Below, in pieces: positions 1 through 10,225 of a stretch of DNA of 64,000 nucleotides (its first letter is position 1; every line of letters begins with the position of its first letter). Below the pieces are notes generated by a model. That model made no database searches and was not told the origin of the DNA. It saw only the letters and a list, made by a program, of their open reading frames with translations. The DNA is taken from the NCBI GenBank assembly GCA_035772405.1, contig JAYKKM010000209.1, positions 2,150,001-2,214,000 of the forward strand, written 5' to 3'. This DNA comes from Chrysogorgia sp. JL179-B06 (Eukaryota > Cnidaria > Anthozoa > Scleralcyonacea > Chrysogorgiidae). The position numbers and the translations under genes are program-made.

Positions 1-572
1 TTGTGAAAGTGATTTTATAGCCTTCCAAAGTTGCGATTTTTGGTGCGAACTTTTGCGCGGCCATTTTGTTAAAGTGTTACGTCACAAGTAGTACCAAATT
101 TCATCATGGCGAGTTCATCAACTAGCGATAAACGACCTCATGGTGGAAAACGCTGTGTTGCAGGCGGTCCAAACCAAGTTAGTTGCGACAATAGTCAATA
201 CACTGATGGAATATCTATACATATATTCCCTAGCGAAACAAAAGATCCACAGAGGCGAAGAAAGTGGGTGAATTTTGTTCGAAAACATCGACCAAGCTTT
301 AACGCTTCTGGCACGTCATTTCTTTGTTCGGCCCACTTCGACGACTCGTGTTATAACATGGATGTTAATTTAGCGAAAACAATTGGCATCAAAAGGATTT
401 TAAAGAAGATGCTATTCCTACCGTTGATGTAGCTGGAAATGTTCTACCTGCTGTAGAAAACCTATCGGAAAGAAAACGGAGACAGGTAGCCTATTTATTC
501 ATTTACATGAGTCTCATTTAAATATTATGCGATGATACATGTTACCTCTAATCTTTATGTAAATTAGTCTAA

Positions 573-654
573 TAAGGTTTAATATATTTTTATTTGAAGA
601 TAATTCGTCGTAGTAAGGTTTAATATATTTTTATTTGAAGATAATTCGTCGTAG
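573..654 (+). repeat. 41-bp tandem duplication covering a splice acceptor
   Basis: Two adjacent copies (573-613 and 614-654) of the same 41 bases, including the poly-T tract and TTTGAAG acceptor in front of transposase exon 2. Both copies end in a usable AG, so exon 2 has two nearly identical acceptors 41 bases apart. Use of the first would shift the frame. Confidence 0.85.
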
Positions 655-2618
655 TAAGAGATGTAAGACCAGTGTAAAAGCAAAATCCCCTGCAAAGTTG
701 AACTTTTCTCCTGCGAAAGTTAACGTCGATGATCCTACGACTTCAAGTGCATATACAAGCCAGTCTGGGCTCGTTGAGGATAGTGACACTGACAGTGAAA
801 CGATGGCGGATGTCAGTCTTACTCAGCCTAAATTTACCAGTTCTTGCACATCGTGTCAACGTTTGAAGAAGAAAATTAAAGCGCTTCAAAAGACGATCAG
901 CTGGTATAAAAAGACGAAAGCTAATTTGTCAAGAAAGGTGAATGATCTACAAGCCGAAAGAAGGACTAAGAGCTCTGTTGTGGGTTCCCAATCCAGCGAC
1001 TCTCGTGTAATGGCTACTGAAGTTGGTATGAATGCGAGCAGCGATGGGGACGAAGACGATACTGACGACGAAACTATAATGGATTATTCCTCTATTGAAG
1101 AATCAAGTCAGTCTGCAGTAGAAACTGAGGAAGAAGAGACAAGAAACACTATCAAGTAAGTGTAACCAAATTTGCAGACACTGTACTTTTTGGAGTATAT
1201 AAATAACTTCTTGCCAAGGGAAATTTACACTTTACCGTGAAAGCTTAAATGTGTTTGCTTCCCTTATATTTGCAAGCTTGAGTAAGAGTTTATTCCTTGA
1301 GATGCCCTCTGTTTTAATTTTAATATTTGATATTCTGTTTCAGTGTTGATGAAGGAACCAGTCCATATAATGAACCAAAGTTCCTGGTTTTCTACAGTTG
1401 CCTCATCAACTTATTTGGTATGTTCTGCTTCAATTGTAAAGCTGAGAAACCGAAGGTTCAAGTGAAACAGAAAGGGTCAATGGCAATTGTGGTGCAGACG
1501 TGTAATAAATGTTCTGTAGAGAAATTCAGCTGGAAAAGCCAACCTTTGGTTTTAGGACAACACGCAGCAGGCAACATCATGACAAGCTTTGGTATTCTGA
1601 TGTCTGGTATCAATATCAGTCAAGTTATGTTGATGTTTAGACACATGAACCTTTGTGTCGATTTCAACACGAACATACTTTGCTCACCAAAGTAAGTTCT
1701 TGTTTCCAGCTGTCTTGAAGCATTGGGAGGTTTGCCAGTCTCATTAGATCGAGAGCCTGAGTGGAAGTGAATCGCAGACATGGTCAGGAGATGGGCGATT
1801 TGATTCCATGGGTCATAGCGCCAAGTATGGTGTCTACACGATGTTCAACAATACAACTTCAAAGCTGGTCCATTTTGAATTACTTCAGGTATTATGTGCT
1901 CATATTGATAATAAAGACTGGGATTTGGGTTTTCATACATACTACAGTACTGTGTATTGATTAGAACAAGTTGCATTGTTGTATTATCAAGGTAAATGTT
2001 TCAAGTTCTAATCAATACACAGTACTGTACTTATGAATTGTGGTCAAGTAATAGTAATATTATGCTGCTATATTTTAAATACACATAGGCAAATGAATGT
2101 GGGAGCAGCAATGCAATGGAGCTGGAGGGTGCAAAAAGATCTTTTGAATTTCTAAAGAAATCTGGTCTTAAGATGGACATTTTTATTAGTGATAGACACA
2201 AAGGGGTAGCAAAGTGGATCAGGACCACAGAGAAGGATACACAGCATTTCAATGACATCTGGCATGTCAACAAAAGTATCAATAAACAACTTAGGAAGGC
2301 AAGCAAAGAGAAAGGATGTGAAATAATCCAAGAATGGCTGAAAGCTGTTCGCAACCATTTGTACTGGAGTGCACAGTCTACCATCCCTGGCTTTGAAAAT
2401 CTAATTGTGGCTAATTGGAAGTCGACTGTTCGTCACATGACAAACAAGCATGAGGATCATCCTGATGAGCTATTTACATCCTGTGCCCATGAGCTTGAAC
2501 CACGCAATTGGATTCTTATAGGTACCATTAATTTACTTGCATTAATATGCTTCATAATAAGTGGCTGTGATTCACCACCAAATAGATAATCAGGATGTTA
2601 TTCCTTGATTATTATTTA

Positions 2619-3056
2619 AGAAATAGAAAACATTTTCTGTGTTTACATACAGTTATATAAACACGAGTGGAAGTTTGGGAGAACGCGAAATCATAGTGGG
2701 AAATCATGATTTTGAGTTCTCCCAAACTTCCACGAGTGTTTATATAACGTATGGGAACACGGATAAAAATGTTTTCTATTTCTTTTATAAAATAAGCCGT
2801 AGAAAGCAAATAAAATGTACAAATATCTTTTTTATCAACACGTAAATTCTCCTTACTGCGTATCATGGCGCTCTGATGGCTAATTGATGGCGTATGATGG
2901 CTAATTGATGGCGTATGATGGTTAATTGTGGCGTATAATGGCTAATTGATGACGTATTACGATGACGTAATCCATCCATGTTATATAACCCGATACAAAC
3001 ACGGTAACTGACCAATCACAGCGTGCGTAAGACACGACTTATTTTATAAAACAAGT
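2619..3056. mobile_element. Foldback element: hairpin plus TTATAAAATAA-bounded tail
   Basis: Positions 2619-2690 and 2717-2792 are near-perfect reverse complements (arms about 70 bases), so this DNA can form a long hairpin. It is followed by TTATAAAATAA, four imperfect copies of a GGCTAATTGATGGCGTATGA unit (2876-2960), the sequence GACCAATCACAGCGTGCGTA, and the reverse complement TTATTTTATAA. The same parts in the same order occur at 32.4-33.0 kb with different hairpin sequence. It lies in an intron of the copy A transposase and has no coding capacity. Confidence 0.7.
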
Positions 3057-4339
3057 TATTACAGAAATGTCTTTTCAAAGCATGTTTCTGCAATAATTAG
3101 GCAGAAGTTCATGTTAGCTAACAAACCAACATAATTATATTTGTTACTTGTCAAAGGTAGATGACATTCAGAGGCAAAAAAGGTTTTTCTGTATTTATAT
3201 AATACTCAATTTGTACTTTTCTACTTGTGTAGGAACTGCTGCTTATGACAGAATTTGTACAATTTTGTTGAAGAAAAATGTGTTAAAGGATGTCTCAAAG
3301 CTATCTCCCGATGCCCAAACCAGCTGCCTTGAAGGATTGCATTCCACCCGTAACCATTGGCATCCAAAAATGACACACTTTTCTTGGATGGGAACATACT
3401 GCAGGTACTGTAGTACATGTGTTTATGTTCAATTAAACTTTCTTCCATATTTTACAGGAAATAGACAGGTTAGTGAAACAGAAAGTGTATGTAATATAAA
3501 ACGGTTTCAATATTAACCCACCCACTTTTTTGGTTTTGTAGACATATAATTTCAATGAAAATCTTCACCGTAAATCAAAGAAAACAACTGATGGTCAGAC
3601 TTACTATAGTGTGACTTATCCAAAATTCAAGCTAGGAGATAGGTTGTTCGTGAAGTACCTGTTCCCCCAACTTATGGTAATCTGTTTGGTTTTCATTTAT
3701 AAAATAATGTATGATTTATGGAATAGTCTGAATGTTGTGGCAAAATATGGGATGTGCAACATTGCAAATTCTAATCTCATGTTTAACATTTTAATTGTTT
3801 AGGCTATGTCAAAGATGTTAAGGAAGTTTTATTTACAGGCTCCCAGAAGGTTTTTATTGAAATTTCTCAGAAATACCAAAAGAAAGTCCCTGTACCTTTG
3901 TGCCAACAATTTCCTGAAAAATTGAGTAGAGAAGCAGCAGTGAAACGCTATCATGAGAAGAAAAAGTTAGCTGAGCCAACACTATTCCCAAGCTGTAAGT
4001 TAACTATAATGTACAAGACAGATGCAAACTTTGACAATGCCTAATGTACTCTGTTGGTACCATGATGTGGCAGACTAAAATTAAATATTATTTTGTAGTG
4101 CAAGAACAGACCCAGCAGCACAAAGACTTTGATGTCACTGCAGGAAACTAACCCACCATCGCAGCAAACCCAGCCACGTAAATGCAAAAAGTGTAACCAT
4201 ACTATGAAAGGGCACCCCCGTGGCCGATGCCCTGACACCTCCCAATAAATCACAGTGCTTTTCTTAGTTTTGCAGGACATTAACTGCACCACACTTTCAA
4301 CTTTTACATCTTTATTGGTTGATGTAAGATGCAACATTT

Positions 4340-4526
4340 TATTTTAGTAAGAGATAAATCCCGAGAACAAGGTACCAGTATGTACATACAGCTCTGAGGA
4401 CGTGTAGCGTCCAAGGGCTGTATATCACATAAATTCCAACGTTTGAGGGATTTATCTGACTTACTGTATCTTATGATTGAGGAGGTTTTCCAACAAAATT
4501 TTGTTGATTTTTCCACTTTGGACAAA
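4340..4526. repeat. Dispersed repeat, family shared with 59.9 kb
   Basis: The stretch with AGCTCTGAGGACGTGTAGCG, GTCCAAGGGCTGTATAT, GGGATTTATCTGA and TTGAGGAGGTTTTCCAACAA matches in order a stretch at 59,900-60,090. It includes a short imperfect inverted repeat around the GAGGAC/GTCC bases. No coding capacity is seen. Confidence 0.65.
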
Positions 4527-4767
4527 TATTTCCTAGTTTTTTCTTCACTTTTATCTAATTAGTATTCATAGGGCTTTATGCTGTATAAAGCCTGTGGTAC
4601 ATCAAAGAAAACCGACTCAATCATGAAATAAACTACTATACATATGTCATATTGTACATACATAATGTGTTAATATACACACTGCTGTAGTGAATGTGGG
4701 CGAGCTTGGAGTAGACAGACGATACATGGGCGATCGTCAAGATCGTATCCTCAGAAAAATTATTCTG

Positions 4768-4840
4768 AGTCCCGGACAGGAATCGAACCTGTAACCTTCT
4801 GATTGCCGGTGAGACGCTCTAACCATTGAGCCACTGAGAC
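4768..4840 (-). tRNA. tRNA-like gene copy 1, Ala(GGC)-like, probably SINE or pseudogene
   Basis: 73 bases on the minus strand. The A box (TGGCTCAATGG) and B box (GGTTCGATTCC) fit the pol III consensus. The T stem pairs ACAGG with CCTGT. The acceptor pairs 6 of 7, with an A-C mismatch at position 6. The anticodon stem has one mismatch and the seven-base loop is CCGGCAA, so the anticodon would be GGC. Position 33 is C instead of the near-universal T, which argues against a working tRNA. Confidence 0.6.
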
Positions 4841-5032
4841 TCGGATGGAGAGCGAAGGTTACATTGATGTAATTGTGCAATTGATATACGTACTGCGTAT
4901 GCGGCAGTCACTATATTATATCGGTAGTGTTTGGATGTGTTAATACACACTGCTGTAGTGAATGTGGGAGAGCTTGGAGTAGACAGACGATACATGGGCG
5001 ATTGTCAAGCTATCCTCAGAAAAACTATTCTG

Positions 5033-5105
5033 AGTCCCAGACAGGAATCGAACCTGTAACCTTCTGATTGCCGGTGAGACGCTCTAACCATTGAGCCACC
5101 GAGAC
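5033..5105 (-). tRNA. tRNA-like gene copy 2
   Basis: Same 73-base fold as copy 1. Here the acceptor stem pairs 7 of 7 (two wobbles). A and B boxes are intact, the loop is CCGGCAA and position 33 is C. Read on the minus strand. Confidence 0.6.
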
Positions 5106-5401
5106 TCAGATGGATAGCGAAGGTTACATTGATGTAATGGTGTGATTGATATACGTAAAATATTTCCTAGTTTTTTCTTCACTTTTATCTAATTAGTATT
5201 CATAGGGCTTTATGCTGTATAAAGCCTGTGGTACATCAAAGAAAACCGACTCAATCATGAAATAAACTACTATACATATGTCATATTGTACATACATAAT
5301 GTGTTAATATACACACTGCTGTAGTGAATGTGGGCGAGCTTGGAGTAGACAGACGATACATGGGCGATCGTCAAGATCGTATCCTCAGAAAAATTATTCT
5401 G

Positions 5402-5474
5402 AGTCCCGGACAGGAATCGAACCTGTAACCTTCTGATTGCCGGTGAGACGCTCTAACCATTGAGCCACTGAGAC
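5402..5474 (-). tRNA. tRNA-like gene copy 3
   Basis: Duplicate of copy 1 from the 634-bp tandem duplication. It has the same A-C acceptor mismatch and intact A/B boxes. Confidence 0.6.
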
Positions 5475-5666
5475 TCGGATGGAGAGCGAAGGTTACATTG
5501 ATGTAATTGTGCAATTGATATACGTACTGCGTATGCGGCAGTCACTATATTATATCGGTAGTGTTTGGATGTGTTAATACACACTGCTGTAGTGAATGTG
5601 GGAGAGCTTGGAGTAGACAGACGATACATGGGCGATTGTCAAGCTATCCTCAGAAAAACTATTCTG

Positions 5667-5739
5667 AGTCCCGGACAGGAATCGAACCTGTAACCTTCTG
5701 ATTGCCGGTGAGACGCTCTAACCATTGAGCCACCGAGAC
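5667..5739 (-). tRNA. tRNA-like gene copy 4
   Basis: Duplicate of copy 2. The acceptor stem GTCTCGG/CCGGGAC pairs 7 of 7, so this is the best-folding of the four. The loop and C33 are as in the others. Confidence 0.62.
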
Positions 5740-5921
5740 TCAGATGGATAGCGAAGGTTACATTGATGTAATGGTGTGATTGATATACGTACTGCCTATG
5801 CGGCAGTCACTATATATAGGTAGTGTTTGGACGTGTTATTTATATCGGTAGTGTTTGGATGTGCACATACATTAATTTTTTAATAAACATATTGACATCA
5901 TATTGTATCAGTTGAGTGTTG

Positions 5922-6056
5922 GAAGTAGGGGGTAAAGCCCAGTGAAATGCTGAGCTGTACAAATTTGCTGATTGGCCATGGGTCCAATCAGGAAATTTGT
6001 ACAGCTCTGCATTTCACCACCTGGGGTTGGGCTTTACCCCCAACTTTCAACAATAG
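5922..6056. repeat. Hairpin MITE-like palindrome
   Basis: Arms containing GGGGGTAAAGCCCA...GCTGTACAAATTT at about 5930-5980 and AAATTTGTACAGC...GGGCTTTACCCCC at about 5990-6045 are reverse complements around the centre GATTGGCCATGGGTCCAATC. No ORF. From here to 6549 I see nothing else. Confidence 0.7.
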
Positions 6057-6549
6057 GCCAAATAAATCACTCAAACAAGGATGAGAGTGCATAATAGTTG
6101 GCAATCTTGAATAATAGTCTTTCCAACTTCAAGATGAACAAAATAAAGATATATAGTCAAATTACATTACAGGTTCTCTCCCACTTTGAAGCATTTAGAG
6201 TTGCATGTTATGAATTTGTCAACAAGAGTCTTTATTGTCGTTGTTCAGCTGGCATGTAACCCTGTGTTTCTGCTGTTGGAAACTTGTGGTCTTGTGTTTT
6301 CCCAGCCAAGCGAGCCACATAGCCATCTAATAATCCATCTGTAGGCTACAGCTCTTAAATATCTATAAAAAATACCATAGATTTTGCCTGTGGGCTAAAT
6401 AACATATTTCCAGAGACTAAAGGAAAAGATATAAAACGTGGGAAATAGTACAAAACAAATCTGGCAAGTATGATCTATTTATCCTGTTGAATAAAAATGC
6501 ACTTCAGTAAGGGACTACTATTAAAAATAATTCAAGGAATAATAATTAC

Positions 6550-7360
6550 TTACTCGTTCCTAGTTTGTGACCCACGGCGACGATAAGAACGACCGTTTTT
6601 ATCTTTTAAAAGTGGGCCGACATTCTCTAAAACTGTTGCATGGGTCATTGGGCCAAAGTCTTCATGCTGGGTTATGCAATTAACATGCTCAATACTTCCA
6701 TCAAATGTCATGATCCTCAAGGCCGGTGTCATTTCTTTGCAGCAACGAAACTCCAGCACCACAACAAGTAATTCTTTATCACAACATTGACAACTACACC
6801 TACATAACATTTTAATAATACCATGTTCATATGCAGTTCAAAAACTTTAAAACGGTGGAGAAATTCTGCTATTACTTATAAGTATAACCGATTCCATATG
6901 TTAACTAAAATTTCGTGCAAAACTTCCCTACAAAATTATGTTCACCACGCTTACAATTAGATTTCCTTCATGATTTATATTAATTTAAGATTATATATAA
7001 CGTATGTTGTTTTGTACACCAGTTAAAGCGTTCAAAAGGAAACGAACAAGCGAAATATCTATATAGAGTTAAATGACCTGTTTATACTTTATACAAACAA
7101 GGACGACCTACTTACCACTGGTTTACAGGTATTCTACCGTCGCTTCGTTGCTCTAAAGTAAATGGCAGTATGCCGTCTGCATCAGGGTTGGTTTCCACAA
7201 CTTGGCCTGGTTGAGCAAGAGGTTCATTATCATAAGCAAATCTGTTTGATGTCGCCACATATCCAACTTGATCGGAGTCAGAGTTTCCTTCGCTACTGCT
7301 CTTGGTTGTCGAACTCTCTTGCGTATCCATACTCGATGAAATCGACTCGTTATCCGACAT
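6550..7360 (-). CDS. P2X7 ballast-domain-like protein of Kolobok copy A (two exons)
   Basis: Exon 1 is 7360-7116 (starts MSDNESISSS; Ser/Asp/Glu-rich, probably disordered) and exon 2 is 6799-6550. The GTAAG donor and AG acceptor join in phase 2 and split a Trp codon, giving W-CSCQCC. About 164 residues. After the Cys cluster come FRCCKE, a CITQH motif and NGRSYRRRG. This order (W-C-x-C-x-x-C, then C-C-x-E, then C-I-T/I-x-x, then an Arg-rich tail) is that of the zinc-binding intracellular ballast domain known from P2X7 receptors. There is no transmembrane segment, so it is not a channel. It starts about 330 bases inside the right terminus and points at the transposase. No frame break is seen. 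A DNA, RNA or transposase partner role is only inferred. Confidence 0.75.
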
Positions 7361-7697
7361 GACTTCTCCACGTAAACAGTGAAATAAGCTACTGATGTAT
7401 TTTACAAAAACTGTTGATTTTAAAAACGAAAAAATGGCAAGAAGATTGACCACAACAGCCCAAAACAATATATCGCCTTGTAATAGCTTCGCGACTTCCG
7501 TTCTACTTGTGACCTCACAGTCGATAAACAAGGCAAATAAAACGTTCGCATCAAGTAGCAATCTTTGGACGGCAAATTCGACAACTTCTAGGCCACGTAT
7601 GTTGGTCAAATATACATCAAATTACTCGTAAAAGATTGAATATTTTTTTTAAGCAAATATAAAAATATTCGAAAATTCCATTGCAGTAGCACTTTAA

Positions 7698-8440
7698 GCA
7701 TAAGTTTGATCTATTCAATAAAACATGTAAACATAGATTTGATAGAGTACACATCAGCGTACGGTTATCAGGATCGCTGGTCATCTTTCAGTATAGGTCT
7801 ACCACGATCAGCGAGTTGTAAGCATACAGTGAGTGTATATTCATGATCAACACACTTTCAAAATCTACCAACAGAGTCAAAAAACGAAAAGCAAATATGT
7901 CGAATTTGGCTCAAATGACACGCAACATATGCCTCACGGTTCGCAAAAGCTTGGGAACTATTATTGCGCAATTTTGCAGATTTGTTCGTCAAGTGAGCAA
8001 AATGTTAAGAAACATAAGGTTCCTTAAATGGAAGGTGGAAACTGTAATTTAAATATAGTACTTGTAGTGTAAATCATCAAGTTTGAAAGGATTTGTGTAA
8101 AATAATTTTATCTCCACAGATTACATTATGTCCAAATGTAAAAATTGGAAAAAAAACAGTACCAGATGATAAAAACAAAATCCACTCCAGAGGAATTTGT
8201 GAGTCAGCTCGCAGTGCTCGGAAGAAGCTCTGTGATTGGTTGCATGCATCTGCGGAAATTTTAATAATTAATAGTCCCAACCAGCTCGTCCCCACGGTGG
8301 TTCACAGTTAGTTGAAGACTACGATTAAGGTTAGATTATGTATTATAAGGATTTAGTTTGGACATGTGATTCCGTCAAGATCATCAATTTCATGCGAGGA
8401 TCCGAAATGGCGGGACAAAATGGCCCAAGTAAGTATGGGA
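7698..8440. other. No recognisable gene
   Basis: Between the end of Kolobok copy A and the minisatellite I see only short reading frames without family features. A basic 69-residue frame (7843-8052, +) has no recognisable motif. Confidence 0.5.
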
Positions 8441-8447
8441 GTGCACC

Positions 8448-9310
8448 TCACAGCGTATCAAGCGTATAGCAAGGGTGGAAAACGTAAGCAAGCGTAGCAA
8501 ACGTAGCAAGAGCGTAGCAAGCGTATAGCAAGGTTGGTTGGGTAACAGGTGGTCCGATTGGCTCCTGTTTGATTGGATCCGTGATGCTTGGAATAGGATC
8601 AGATTGATTGGTCCTACTGATCCTGATCCGCTTACCAATCGGACCTTACCTGTACCCTTCAAACATCAGTTGTGGAACTGATGGAGTAATTAAATCTTGT
8701 TAAAGAGGTGGGATGGTGGGTGCGTATTTCTTCCGCGTTGATTACTGTGCGCTGCGTCGTTTGCGTTTATTGCGTGACAATAACTTCGAATGCTATCGGA
8801 TTACGGTTGCGTTGCATTCGAATGTCAATCTTGTGCGTCATCGATATCCTGGGGCGTATGTATCGTAGCACGTCTCCTTTGGTTTAACCTTGGTTATAAT
8901 TAACCTCATTTAAACCATACCTCGACTAAATCTGTTTGTAGGAGTTTTACCAATATTTATACTTTAAACTTACCTGTTTGGTTGGTTGGGTAACAGGTGG
9001 TCCGATTGGCTCCTGTTTGATTGGATCCGTGATGCTTGGAATAGGATCAGATTGATTGGTCCTACTGATCCTGATCCGCTTACCAAACTGAGAGATCACT
9101 GGTTTGAGATCTCAGCTTCCAAGTATCTCTAAATAATTCCGTAATTCGCTGGACGACTTATTGGCGATATTACCCAACCGGATTCGCTAGCAAACGTAGC
9201 AAGCGTAGCAAACGTAAGCAAACGTAGCAAGCATATAGCAAACATATAGCCGAAGCGTAGCAAGCGTATAGAAAACGTGCAAACGTGCAAGCGTATAGCA
9301 AACGGCAAAA
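8448..9310. repeat. Minisatellite of AGCGTAGCAAACGTA-type words with a 105-bp direct repeat
   Basis: Short words built on GCGTAGCAA, ACGTAGCAA and GCGTATAGCAA recur at 8448-8540 and again at 9185-9305. Between them a segment of about 105 bases, beginning GGTTGGTTGGGTAACAGG, occurs at about 8531-8635 and 8981-9085 almost unchanged. No coding capacity is apparent. Confidence 0.8.
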
Positions 9311-9569
9311 ATAATAAAATTATTGGGAAAAGAATAGCATGACGATGTTAAAGATTAAGGAATAAGATGTTAAAGTTAGTTGATGGGGGAGTAATTTGGT
9401 TACACTTTAAACTTTTGGCTGTGGTCCTTTTAGTCACTCAAACGGAATAATTTATTATTTCTTTTAGGAAAGTGTTTAACAAAAGAAGAAATTCCTGTCA
9501 AATATGATGCCTTCGTTATGACCAATTATTGACTTTGAAAGTCACAAAGCAGTATCAACACACAAACAC

Positions 9570-9824
9570 ATGCCGGAGGAAGTCATATCCGAACTCCTAA
9601 ACTCCGACATGGAATACGACGCTGACGAACCTGACGCAGATTTGGTAAACCTAGACGTCTACTACACCAACACTAACAATCTAAGCAATAACTCTAACCC
9701 ATCAAGTGGCTTTCAAGGATTAACCGAAATCACACCCAAGTATAATAGGCATAATGTAAACACTGGACTGGACTGGGTTTTGGCCTTTTTCACTGAAGTC
9801 AAGGTGTCTAGTTTCTACTTCTAA
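9570..9824 (+). CDS. Unrecognised 84-residue ORF
   Basis: Starts MPEEVISELLNSDMEYDADE; acidic and Asn-rich, no known domain. Its last third lies inside the left arm of the long inverted repeat (from about 9760), so it may be a fragment of a mobile element rather than a gene. Confidence 0.2.
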   Translation: MPEEVISELLNSDMEYDADEPDADLVNLDVYYTNTNNLSNNSNPSSGFQGLTEITPKYNRHNVNTGLDWVLAFFTEVKVSSFYF

Positions 9825-10050
9825 ATTAATTTGATTAATTCCAAGCTTGGCCATAGGATTTTATATTAACGGCAATTTATAATAACACTTTTATTACACT
9901 GTATACAGAGAGTAACTTAGCAATAAGAAACTTTTGTGACAAACTGATGCAGTATAAATACTAGCGTAATGTATATACAAGAGATAAATATAACTAAGCA
10001 ATATAAAAAATATAGCAAAGCTATGTTGGCTATACTGTATGTTAGCTATC
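9752..10050. repeat. Left arm of long inverted repeat (partner 13.7-14.1 kb)
   Basis: Words including CATAGGATTTTATAT, GAGAGTAACTTAGCAATAAG, AAACTGATGCAGT and AATACTAGCGTA occur here and, in reverse complement and matching order, at 13,700-14,092. The arms have diverged by substitutions and small gaps. They flank a region of LINE debris on the minus strand. Confidence 0.75.
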
Positions 10051-10225
10051 AAAGAGATAAAAGTTTGATGCGGGTGGCCAGATAAATCTTTAATCCATAA
10101 CAAACACAATTATTGGTATATATAGGATACATACATACAAGTTTACAAAGACATAAATATTAACGTAACTAAAATGCTTATAAGTTATCAAAAACTTCTA
10201 GTATATCGTAACAATATTTTGAATA

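Larger units (their letters stand above)
106..4248 (+). pseudogene. Kolobok transposase with THAP domain, copy A (8 exons, broken)
   Basis: Exons by GT-AG and homology: 106-485, 641-1155, 1344-1888, 2089-2521, 3233-3404, 3542-3676, 3803-3994, 4099-4248. Exon 1 is a THAP zinc finger (C2CH; the late Cys/His lie in LCSAHF). Exon 2 is acidic with a coiled coil and a CTSC pair. Exon 3 has a CFNC...CNKC zinc site and the DDE motif GDGRFDSMGHSAKYG. Exon 4 has the second acidic motif ISDRHKG and FNDIWHVNK. Exon 5 has the likely catalytic Glu in CLEGLHS. The last exon has a Cys-rich knuckle, CKKCNHTMKGHPRGRC. AATAAA overlaps the stop codon. Breaks: a 1-nt shift near 410 just after the THAP core, a shift near 1670, and an in-frame TAG near 1746. 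It therefore probably makes no full transposase, although the catalytic residues are still readable. It is the cut-and-paste enzyme of the element and would act in the nucleus. Confidence 0.8.
4524..5791. repeat. 634-bp tandem duplication, each unit with two tRNA-like genes
   Basis: The sequence from about 4524 repeats with period 634 from about 5158, with only scattered single-base differences. Inside each unit there is an older, more diverged duplication of about 265 bp that carries a tRNA-like gene plus flank. So a two-step amplification (1 to 2 to 4) is visible. Position: between the two convergent genes of Kolobok copy A. Confidence 0.9.
1..7693 (+). mobile_element. Kolobok-type DNA transposon copy A (left end outside window)
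   Basis: The right end is at 7693, where the sequence reads AGTAGCACT followed by TTAA (7694-7697). Read inward on the other strand the terminus is AGTGCTACTGCAATGG, which shares AGTGC with the terminus of copy B. The element encodes a THAP-domain DDE transposase on + (106-4248) and a two-exon cysteine-rich gene on - (6550-7360) that converges on it. THAP plus TTAA target duplication is typical of the Kolobok superfamily. The space between the two genes has been swollen by a foldback repeat, a 634-bp tandem duplication with tRNA-like genes, and a hairpin. The left TIR is not visible because the window starts about 105 bases before the transposase ATG. Confidence 0.8.

Noticed and set aside
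4041..4525. Minus-strand frames of 98 and 73 residues
   Set aside because: They overlap the last transposase exon on + and have no motif; shadows of coding and repeat DNA.
7162..7631. Plus-strand frames of 66 and 78 residues opposite the copy A ballast gene
   Set aside because: Antisense of a gene with matching splice sites and a homolog in copy B.
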